Positions 1 through 5,604 of a stretch of DNA of 7,949 nucleotides are shown in pieces. This stretch comes from Chitinispirillaceae bacterium (GTDB lineage: Bacteria > Fibrobacterota > Chitinivibrionia > Chitinivibrionales > Chitinispirillaceae). Position 1 is the stretch's first letter; each line of letters begins with the position of its first letter. Position numbers and translations under genes: made by a program. The stretch is from NCBI GenBank assembly GCA_016926315.1, contig JAFGOU010000104.1:1-7949 (forward strand), given 5' to 3'. The notes below the pieces were generated by a model, which worked only from the letters and a program-made list of their open reading frames with translations, searched no databases and was not told where the DNA came from.

Positions 1-920
1 AGCTCGCCGCGCGCCAGCATGGGCTTGAGCATGTTGCCCGCGTCCATGGAGCCTTCGGCCGCTCCCGCGCCCACCATGGTATGCAGTTCGTCGATAAAAA
101 GAATGATGGTACCGCTCTCCACGACCTCCTTGAGCACCGCCTTGAGCCGTTCCTCGAATTCGCCTCTGAATTTAGCCCCGGCAACGAGCGCGCCGAGATC
201 GAGCGACACCACGCTGCGGTTCTTGAGCCCCGCGGGAACGTCGCCGCGTATGATGCGCAGGGCAAGACCCTCGACAATGGCCGTTTTCCCCACGCCGGGA
301 TCGCCGATAAGCACCGGATTGTTTTTGGTGCGGCGGGAGAGAATCTGAATGATGCGTCTGATCTCCTCGTCCCTGCCGATGACCGGGTCGAGCTTTCCCT
401 GCCGCGCCATGTCGGTAAGATTGCGGGAATATTTTTCGAGCGCGTTGAAGGTGGCCTCGGGGTCGGCGCTGGTGATCCGCTGGTTTCCCCGCACCTTCCT
501 GAGGGTTTCCAGCACCTGCTGGAAGGTTACGCCGATTTTTCTGCCGAACTCGCGCGTTTCGCTATCCTTGTCAAGCGCGGCAAGGAGAAAATGTTCGGCG
601 CTCACGAAATCGTCTTTCATCTGCTGCGCCTTTCTCACGGCATCCGCGAGAACCGCCGTGAGCGCGCGTGAGGTATGGGTCTGGACCCCGCTGCCGCTCA
701 CCTGCGGCAGTTTACGAAGCAGTTCCAGCGCCGCACCCTCAGCCGCATTGCCGGTCACGCCGAGGCCGGCGAGGATCGCCGCCGTCACTCCCTGCGTCTG
801 TCGTATCAGGGCAAGGACAAGGTGCAGCGGTACGAGCTCCTGATGGTTCATCTCAACGGCAATGGCATGCGCGTCATTGAGCGCTTCCTGGGATTTCCGG
901 GTCAGCTTGTCGAGATCCAT
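1..920 (-). CDS. clpB: ClpB disaggregase, N-terminal 306 residues (3' end outside window)
   Basis: ClpB is a cytosolic hexameric AAA+ chaperone that threads aggregated proteins through its pore, working with DnaK. I translated the minus strand by hand. It opens [14 protein letters not shown], the usual ClpB start, with the Clp N-domain at about residues 1-145. The first nucleotide-binding domain follows, with Walker A GDPGVGKT at 206-213 (Lys212) and Walker B ILFIDE at 273-278. The first pore loop is [12 protein letters not shown] from residue 248, with Phe251 where many homologues have Tyr. The frame is open to the window edge with Leu-Lys-Pro-Met-Leu-Ala-Arg-Gly-Glu, so the gene is cut by the window, not broken. 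Family length is about 860 residues; the middle coiled coil and second ATPase domain lie outside. The ATG at 920 is preferred because AAGGA (934-930) lies 9 nt upstream. An in-frame ATG at 929 directly abuts that site, leaving no spacer. The gene is transcribed away from the amidoligase cluster, apparently from the sigma-54-type site at 1100-1084. Confidence 0.97.
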   Translation of the reverse strand, partial: MDLDKLTRKSQEALNDAHAIAVEMNHQELVPLHLVLALIRQTQGVTAAILAGLGVTGNAAEGAALELLRKLPQVSGSGVQTHTSRALTAVLADAVRKAQQMKDDFVSAEHFLLAALDKDSETREFGRKIGVTFQQVLETLRKVRGNQRITSADPEATFNALEKYSRNLTDMARQGKLDPVIGRDEEIRRIIQILSRRTKNNPVLIGDPGVGKTAIVEGLALRIIRGDVPAGLKNRSVVSLDLGALVAGAKFRGEFEERLKAVLKEVVESGTIILFIDELHTMVGAGAAEGSMDAGNMLKPMLARGE

Positions 921-946
921 GGTCACCATTCCTTTTTCTTAAGTAG

Positions 947-1062
947 TGTTCGTCCGAAAACCCTCTCAGCAAGAAGGTCGTCATTCCGGCCTGCCTGCGC
1001 GAAGCCGCTACGGCGAAGGCAGGCCGGTATGACGTCAACAACGAGGACTTTTCGGACGGACA
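947..1062. repeat. Nested inverted-repeat element (MITE-like or REP-like)
   Basis: The outer arms begin TGTTCGTCCGAAAA (947-960) and end with the complement TTTTCGGACGGACA (1049-1062), 13 of 14 positions matching; pairing continues into CCCTC/GAGG with one gap. Inside, a 20-bp arm at 977-996 pairs with 1017-1036 at 18 of 20 positions, around a 20-nt loop. The inner core, GTCATTCCGGCCTGCCT and its complement, resembles the dispersed palindromes common in GC-rich bacterial genomes. No transposase and no clear target duplication are visible, so insertion by a mobile element is inferred from the terminal symmetry alone. If clpB is transcribed from the sigma-54-type site, this hairpin lies within its 5' leader. 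Confidence 0.75.
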
Positions 1063-1083
1063 TGAAGCATCAGTTCCGATAAT

Positions 1084-1100
1084 TGCAACAAGTGTGCCAA
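1084..1100 (-). promoter_or_regulatory. Sigma-54 (RpoN) type -24/-12 promoter facing clpB
   Basis: Read on the minus strand, TTGGCAC (1100-1094) is followed by five bases and TTGCA (1088-1084). This matches the sigma-54 consensus YTGGCACG-N4-TTGCW at every conserved position except the G after GGCAC, which is A. The GG and GC dinucleotides have the required spacing. Transcription would start near 1073 and give a leader of roughly 150 nt before clpB. No CIRCE element (TTAGCACTC-N9-GAGTGCTAA) was seen in the gap. Function is inferred; the site itself is plain in the sequence. Confidence 0.65.
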
Positions 1101-1180
1101 GTGGCGGGTATCGGAAAGGGTTTGATTTTGCGCCAGGCCGGACCGTCGGTGACGGCGGAAACAAAGGTGCCGTCGTCACT

Positions 1181-1217
1181 GTTTGCAGCCCAGGGCGAAT
1201 GCCGCAGAGCTGCAAAC
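1181..1217. promoter_or_regulatory. Perfect 9+9 inverted repeat, possible activator or operator site
   Basis: GTTTGCAGC at 1181-1189 is exactly complementary to GCTGCAAAC at 1209-1217, with a 19-bp spacer. Its centre lies about 125 bp upstream of the predicted sigma-54 start and about 100 bp upstream of the predicted rightward start. That is a typical distance for the upstream binding site of a sigma-54 activator. It could equally be the operator of another regulator serving either promoter, or simply a stem-loop in RNA. There is no T-run beside it, so it does not look like a terminator. Confidence 0.4.
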
Positions 1218-1265
1218 ACCGGTTCGCGAAGCGAGAGCCGGATCCTGATCAATAAATAAAACCCT

Positions 1266-1294
1266 TTGTCTTGTTGCACTTCTTAACATATACT
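1266..1294 (+). promoter_or_regulatory. Sigma-70-like promoter for the amidoligase operon
   Basis: TTGTCT (1266-1271, 4 of 6 to TTGACA) and TATACT (1289-1294, 5 of 6 to TATAAT) are separated by exactly 17 bp, in the most AT-rich patch of the intergenic region. Transcription would begin near 1301 and leave a leader of about 110 nt before the peptidase start at 1410. No other good -35/-10 pair was noticed ahead of the four-gene unit. Confidence 0.55.
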
Positions 1295-1409
1295 TATCAA
1301 AATGAAACGGTTGCCTGTTCTAAACATTGCTTATCAGTGATCGGTTTCATATTTTTGCGGGTTGCCGCTGACCGGATCCTGCCGACACCATCCGGCACCC
1401 CGGAATGCT

Positions 1410-2147
1410 ATGGAGACAAAACTTCCCTTCACCATCCTTGCTCAGCCGACCGTCACCACCTGCGGTCCAACCTGCCTGCATGCGATTTACCGGTATTTCA
1501 GCGATTCGATTTCGCTCAAGCAGGTCATTGCCGAAGTCACCATGCTTGAAGAGGGCGGCACGCTCGCTGTTTTACTTGCAAATCATGCCCTGAAGCGGGG
1601 CTATACGGCATCGATTGTCACGTACGACCTGTCGTTGTTCGATCCGTCGTGGTTCGAAGGCGACGACAATGATGTCAGCGCCAAACTCAGACAGCAGGCG
1701 ATCGTAAAACGCAGCGGACGGCTCCAGCTCGCCACACGGGCGTTCATCGAATTTCTCGGGCTCGGCGGTTCCCTGCAATTCCGCGACCTGAATCCTTCCA
1801 TGATCCGCCGGTTCCTCAAGCGCGGGCTGCCGATCCTGACCGGGCTTTCGTCGACATACCTTCACCGAAGCCGCCGGGAGCGCGGCCCGGACAACGCCGA
1901 GGACGATATCGCCGGCACCTCGACCGGGCACTTCGTGGTTCTTTACGGATACGATAAAATGGAACGGATGGTCCAGGTCGCCGACCCGCTTCATCCGAAC
2001 CCGATCGCAGGGGGGCGGTATTACAAGGTGCGGATCGACCGGCTTATCTGCGCGATCCTGCTCGGCATCCTGACCAACGACGCCAACCTGCTCATCATCA
2101 GCAAAAAAGAGAAGGAAGACCATGCCGAATCTGATCGTGGTCAATAA
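1410..2147 (+). CDS. C39-like papain-fold cysteine peptidase of an amidoligase cluster
   Basis: This 245-residue protein is predicted to be a cysteine peptidase, or a related amide hydrolase or transferase. Q12 lies six residues before C18 in AQPTVTTCGPTC, as in the oxyanion Gln and nucleophile Cys of peptidase family C39. The likely catalytic His is H174 in STGHFVVLYGY and the Asp is D192 in VADPLHPNP, so the triad looks complete. There is no signal peptide, no membrane segment and no ABC exporter domain of the kind found in bacteriocin-processing C39 proteins, so it probably acts in the cytoplasm. Homologues beside RimK-like genes are often fused to an N-terminal GNAT acetyltransferase, to my recollection; that half is absent here. 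I chose ATG 1410 because the protein then starts METKLPFTILAQ just before the motif, with a weak GGA at 1402-1404. A start at 1362 would add 16 unconvincing residues. The 3' end overlaps the next gene by 26 nt, suggesting translational coupling. The substrate is unknown. Confidence 0.85.
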   Translation: METKLPFTILAQPTVTTCGPTCLHAIYRYFSDSISLKQVIAEVTMLEEGGTLAVLLANHALKRGYTASIVTYDLSLFDPSWFEGDDNDVSAKLRQQAIVKRSGRLQLATRAFIEFLGLGGSLQFRDLNPSMIRRFLKRGLPILTGLSSTYLHRSRRERGPDNAEDDIAGTSTGHFVVLYGYDKMERMVQVADPLHPNPIAGGRYYKVRIDRLICAILLGILTNDANLLIISKKEKEDHAESDRGQ

Positions 2148-3591
2148 TCCGAAAGACTGGATGTTTCAGATCGCCGGCGTCGAACTGGTGTCCGCACGGT
2201 CCTATCTGACCAATGAAACGTACAGCGGGATGCGTTATGCCCGGGTGTTCAACCTCTGCAAATCGTACCGGTATCAGAGCATCGGCTATTACGTGTCGCT
2301 TCTTGCCGCGGCGCGCGGGCACAAACCCCTGCCCAGCATCTCGACCATCCAGGACTTCAAGTCGCCCACGCTCGTGCGTATCGTCGACGACGAGCTTGAC
2401 GAGCTGATCCAGGGTAGCCTGGCGCCGATCCAGTCGGACACCTTTACCCTGAGTATTTATTTCGGGAAAAACCTGGCAAAACGGTATGAGCGGCTTGCGC
2501 TGCACCTCTATAACCTGTTCCCTGCGCCGCTCCTGCGGGCTGAATTCGTGCGTGATAAGGAGGCGTGGCACCTTGACGACATCGAACCCATTCCCGCCGG
2601 CGAAATTCCCGCCGAGCACCACGACTTTCTGATCGATGTCGCCACCGAGCACTTTGCCGGACGACGCATTTCGACCCCCAAGCGGCGCGCCGTCCGGTAC
2701 GACCTCGCGATTCTCTGGGACGAGAACGAGGAGGAAGGGCCGTCGAACGAGAAAGCGATCAGGCGGTTCATCGCCGCAGGTGCGCGGTTCGGGCTCGACA
2801 CGGAGCTCATCACGCGCGACGACTATGGGCGGCTCGCGGAGTTCGACGCGCTTTTCATCAGGGCGACGACCAATGTCAACCACCATACCTACCGGTTTGC
2901 GCGCCGCGCCGCTGCCGAAGGCCTCGTGGTCGTCGATGATCCGGAGTCGATTCTCAAGTGTTCGAACAAGGTGTACCTGGCGGAGCTGCTTGATCATTGC
3001 AACATCCCGACGCCGAGGACGAGCCTGGTGCATAAGGACAACCTTGAAACCGCGCTCGTGGAAATCGGCGTCCCGTGCGTGCTCAAGCAGCCCGACAGCG
3101 CGTTCTCCCAGGGGGTCATTCGTACCGACACGCCGGACCAGTTCATGGTCGAAGCCGCCAGGATGCTTGCCAAATCGGACCTCGTCGTGGTACAGGAATA
3201 CGTACCCACGGATTTCGACTGGCGTGTGGGGGTTTTTGACGAAAAACCGCTGTTCGTCTGCAAGTACTATATGGTCAGGAGCCATTGGCAGGTGATCAAG
3301 CGCGACTCGGTCGGCAGGAAAACCGAAGGCCGTTTCGAGACCCTGCCGGTCGAGCTGGCGCCGCGGCAGGTGGTGCGCACCGCACTCAAGGCAGCCAACC
3401 TCATCGGAAACGGTTTTTACGGTGTCGACATAAAGCAGGTCGAGCGTAACTGCTGCGTCATGGAGATAAATGACAACCCGAACGTGGACGCGGGTATTGA
3501 AGACAAGATACTCAAGGAGGCGCTCTATGACCGGATCATGGAGGTGTTCCTTAAACGGATACTCACCAGTAAAAACGGGGTGGCGTACTGA
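2122..3591 (+). CDS. RimK-like ATP-grasp ligase with RLAN-type N-terminal domain
   Basis: ATP-grasp enzymes of the RimK group activate a carboxylate as acyl phosphate and join it to an amine, often adding glutamate or another amino acid. Residues 1 to about 185 form a separate alpha/beta region with RVFNLCKSYRYQSIGYYVSL at 41-60, which I assign to the RimK-like ATP-grasp N-terminal (RLAN) domain. From about 190 to 485 comes the ligase. Expected ATP- and metal-binding residues are present: K283 in SNKVYL, K322 in VLKQPDS, the hinge Q358-E359-Y360, R368 in DWRVGV, D436 in GVDIKQ, and E448, N450 and N452 in MEINDNPN. It is 489 residues long, far above the roughly 300 of E. coli RimK because of the extra domain. 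AAGGA at 2112-2116 lies 5 nt before the ATG. The stop codon shares a base with the next start (TGATG). It is likely one of two amide-forming enzymes of the pathway; its donor and acceptor cannot be read from sequence, and it should not be named rimK. Confidence 0.92.
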   Translation: MPNLIVVNNPKDWMFQIAGVELVSARSYLTNETYSGMRYARVFNLCKSYRYQSIGYYVSLLAAARGHKPLPSISTIQDFKSPTLVRIVDDELDELIQGSLAPIQSDTFTLSIYFGKNLAKRYERLALHLYNLFPAPLLRAEFVRDKEAWHLDDIEPIPAGEIPAEHHDFLIDVATEHFAGRRISTPKRRAVRYDLAILWDENEEEGPSNEKAIRRFIAAGARFGLDTELITRDDYGRLAEFDALFIRATTNVNHHTYRFARRAAAEGLVVVDDPESILKCSNKVYLAELLDHCNIPTPRTSLVHKDNLETALVEIGVPCVLKQPDSAFSQGVIRTDTPDQFMVEAARMLAKSDLVVVQEYVPTDFDWRVGVFDEKPLFVCKYYMVRSHWQVIKRDSVGRKTEGRFETLPVELAPRQVVRTALKAANLIGNGFYGVDIKQVERNCCVMEINDNPNVDAGIEDKILKEALYDRIMEVFLKRILTSKNGVAY

Positions 3592-4820
3592 TGGCAACGT
3601 ATCATCTTTTTGAGCGGTTCGGCGTTGAGATCGAATATATGATTGTGGACCAAGCGGGGCTTGCGGTCAAGCCCATCGCCGACGAACTCCTCCATGCCGC
3701 GTCCGGCACTTACGACAATGAGGTCAAAAAGGGTCCGGTTTCGTGGTCCAACGAACTGTCGCTCCACCTTATCGAACTAAAATGCGGGGAACCGGTCCGT
3801 GCGCTGGGGGAGCTTGAAGCGACGCTCCTCGAAAATATCAAGGAGGCAAACCGGCTGCTCTGGGAGGACGAGGCGCTTCTTCTTGGCACCGGCATGCACC
3901 CGTTCATGAACCCGCACAGCGAGACGAGGCTCTGGCCGCATGGGAACCATACCATCTACGAGACCTTCGACAGGATTTTCTCATGCAACCGGCACGGCTG
4001 GTCCAATGTGCAGAGCGTCCACCTCAACCTGCCGTTTGCCAACGATCATGAGTTCGGCAGGCTCCATGCCGCAATCAGGCTCGTGCTGCCGCTCATTCCG
4101 GCGCTGGCCGCCTCGTCGCCGCTCATGGAAAACCGCATCTCCGGGTTCCTCGATACGCGCATGGAGGTGTACCGGTCCAACAGCCTGCTGGTACCGTTCA
4201 TTACCGGCGACGTGGTTCCGGAACCCGTGTATACCCGCGACGAGTACCAAAAAAAAATCCTGGAACCGATCTATTTCGAGCTGGTGCCGTTCGATCCCGA
4301 AGGGATCCTGCGCGAAGAGTGGGTCAATGCACGGGGCGCCATCCCCCGTTTTGAGCGCGATACGATCGAAATCAGGGTTATTGACACACAGGAGACTCCG
4401 CGCGCCGACCTGGCCGTGGCGTCGGCAGTCATTGGCGCAATCAGGCTGCTCGCGGACGAACGGTTGTCGTCGTTTGAAATGCAGAAACAATGGGAGGTCG
4501 AACCGCTTGCCGCAATCCTGCTCGATACGATACAACAGGGGGAACGGGCAGCGGTTATCAACCAGGACTATTGTGCCGCGCTTGGATACGGCAAAGGGCA
4601 GTGCTGCGCGGGCGACCTCTGGAAACATCTTGTCGGCCTGATCGAAAAACATGACGCGGCCTTTATCGCCCCGCATCGCGGAGCGCTCGACCATATCCTG
4701 CGGCATGGCACCCTGGCATCGCGGATTCTTGCCGCGCTCGAACACAAGGCGTCGTGGAAAACCATCGATGCGGTGTATCGGAGACTGGCGGAGTGTCTGG
4801 CAAGCGGGGAGATGCTGTAA
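3591..4820 (+). CDS. GCS2-family carboxylate-amine ligase (glutamate-cysteine ligase-like)
   Basis: The protein belongs to the GCS2 superfamily with the glutamine-synthetase-like ligase fold. Members use ATP to couple the side-chain carboxylate of glutamate, or a similar acid, to an amine; glutamate-cysteine ligase and YbdK are relatives. Visible marks are FGVEIEYMIVD at 10-20 (probable metal ligands E13 and E15), WSNELSLHLIELK from 52, GTGMHP at 99-104, QSVHLNLPF at 141-149 (H145, N147) and RFERDTIEIRVIDTQE at 253-268. At 409 residues it is somewhat longer than E. coli YbdK. The extra length falls in a C-terminal helical region containing CAALGYGKGQCCAGDLW. The ATG overlaps the upstream stop by one base, and GGGG at 3577-3580 lies 10 nt upstream. 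Cysteine as acceptor is not implied: members in clusters with RimK-like ligases probably use other amines. The family call is firm, the substrate unknown. Confidence 0.92.
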   Translation: MATYHLFERFGVEIEYMIVDQAGLAVKPIADELLHAASGTYDNEVKKGPVSWSNELSLHLIELKCGEPVRALGELEATLLENIKEANRLLWEDEALLLGTGMHPFMNPHSETRLWPHGNHTIYETFDRIFSCNRHGWSNVQSVHLNLPFANDHEFGRLHAAIRLVLPLIPALAASSPLMENRISGFLDTRMEVYRSNSLLVPFITGDVVPEPVYTRDEYQKKILEPIYFELVPFDPEGILREEWVNARGAIPRFERDTIEIRVIDTQETPRADLAVASAVIGAIRLLADERLSSFEMQKQWEVEPLAAILLDTIQQGERAAVINQDYCAALGYGKGQCCAGDLWKHLVGLIEKHDAAFIAPHRGALDHILRHGTLASRILAALEHKASWKTIDAVYRRLAECLASGEML

Positions 4821-4848
4821 ATAAAAGACCTCGCCCGGAGAGACCCCA

Positions 4849-5550
4849 TTGTCACCCGCCACGCTCATACTCACCTGCGAACATGCGGGAAACAGCGTCC
4901 CTGCCCGGTACCGCCGCCTGTTCATGGATCACCGGCCGGTCCTCCGGACGCATGAAGCGTATGACCGCGGCGCCTTGTCAATTGCCCGCTTTCTCGCCAA
5001 AACCCTTGCCGCCCCCCTTTTTTTCTCGAACGTGACCCGGCTGCTTATCGATCAGAACCGTTCAGTGACGAACAGAAACCTGTTTTCCCGCTTCAGCAGA
5101 GGGCTGCCGTCGACGGTCAAAGACGGGCTGATCGACGGCTTGTATCAAACGCACAGGGCACGGATTGCCGGCGCACTGCAGAGGCGTTTGACCGCTCGAG
5201 GGAAGGTGCTTCATATTGCCATCCACACCTTTATTCCGGTCCTTCGCGGCAAAGCCAGAAATGGCGACCTCGGCCTGCTCTACGACCCCTCCTCGCCCAT
5301 GGAACGCCGCATGGTGTCTTCCCTCCGGAAAGAGCTGCGGCGGAGGCTTCCGGACCTGCGTATCAGGGTGAATTATCCGTATCGCGGTACGAGCGACGGT
5401 TTGACGGTCTTCCTGCGGCGGATGTTCGGGAAACAGCGGTACGCCGGCATCGAGATCGAGATCAACCAGAAATGGTCGGACCCCCTTCACCCTTGCGGGA
5501 TACGCCGCGGACTCGCGCAGGCGATCCGGTCGGCCGTCTATTTCCGCTGA
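4849..5550 (+). CDS. N-formylglutamate amidohydrolase-family enzyme
   Basis: This 233-residue protein has the order of motifs of the N-formylglutamate amidohydrolase family (a zinc-dependent carboxypeptidase-like fold): LTCEHAGNSVP at 9-18 (E11, H12), THEAYDRGAL at 34-43, LLIDQNRS at 65-72, AIHTFIP at 124-130, DLGLLYDP at 140-147, NYPYRGTSDG at 175-184 and IEIEINQKW at 201-209. E11, H12 and H126 are the likely metal ligands. Named members remove formyl from N-formylglutamate at the end of one histidine-degradation route. No hut gene is nearby, so a role in cleaving an amide made by the two upstream ligases is more likely, by inference. The start is TTG: GGAG at 4837-4840 lies 8 nt upstream, and the reading begins directly at the conserved first strand. 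It follows the GCS2 gene by 28 nt with no terminator. No signal peptide is seen. Confidence 0.88.
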   Translation: MSPATLILTCEHAGNSVPARYRRLFMDHRPVLRTHEAYDRGALSIARFLAKTLAAPLFFSNVTRLLIDQNRSVTNRNLFSRFSRGLPSTVKDGLIDGLYQTHRARIAGALQRRLTARGKVLHIAIHTFIPVLRGKARNGDLGLLYDPSSPMERRMVSSLRKELRRRLPDLRIRVNYPYRGTSDGLTVFLRRMFGKQRYAGIEIEINQKWSDPLHPCGIRRGLAQAIRSAVYFR

Positions 5551-5604
5551 CGGTCACGATATATTTTCCTCCCGTTCACCAACCCTTGTACCAGAGGAAA
5601 GACC

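Larger units (their letters stand above)
921..1409. other. Divergent intergenic region between clpB and the amidoligase cluster
   Basis: I find no convincing gene in this 489-bp gap. Open frames across it read through palindromes and yield compositions such as RQAGMT, typical of translated extragenic repeats. From left to right it holds the clpB ribosome binding site, the nested inverted repeat 947-1062, a sigma-54-type promoter facing left, several small potential hairpins, the GTTTGCAGC inverted repeat and a sigma-70-like promoter facing right. One hairpin pairs GACGGC at 1151-1156 with GCCGTC at 1169-1174; a competing pairing is GTGACG 1149-1154 with CGTCAC 1174-1179. The 10-mer CCGGATCCTG occurs at 1238-1247 and again at 1372-1381, on either side of the rightward promoter. 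From 1301 to 1409 is the probable untranslated leader of the rightward operon, with no feature I can name. Confidence 0.7.

Noticed and set aside
19..843. Three overlapping plus-strand frames at the left edge
   Set aside because: They are complements of clpB, whose minus-strand translation is unmistakable from residue 1 to the window edge.
921..1100. CIRCE element or canonical heat-shock sigma-32 promoter for clpB
   Set aside because: I looked for TTAGCACTC/GAGTGCTAA and for CTTGAA with CCCCAT at suitable spacing on the minus strand and saw neither.
874..1279. Two small minus-strand frames across the intergenic region
   Set aside because: They read through palindromes and overlap the start of clpB, with no plausible ribosome site or domain. 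RQAGMT-type strings are typical of translated extragenic repeats.
1302..1356. ATGAAAC (1302-1308) and GTTTCAT (1344-1350) followed by a short T-run as an attenuator
   Set aside because: A 7-bp AT-rich stem with a 35-nt loop is too weak to call a terminator or riboswitch.
2098..3597. A 499-residue open frame on the minus strand opposite the RimK-like gene
   Set aside because: It is fully antisense to a gene with clear ATP-grasp motifs and has no recognisable domain. Long antisense frames are common under GC-rich codon use.
3981..4925. A 314-residue minus-strand frame opposite the GCS2 gene and the start of the next gene
   Set aside because: Antisense shadow; the plus strand carries conserved GCS2 motifs throughout, and this frame shows no family features.
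5537..5565. TATATT at 5560-5565 as the -10 of a trpE promoter
   Set aside because: At the proper distance the upstream hexamer is TCTATT, a poor -35, so the site is not supported.
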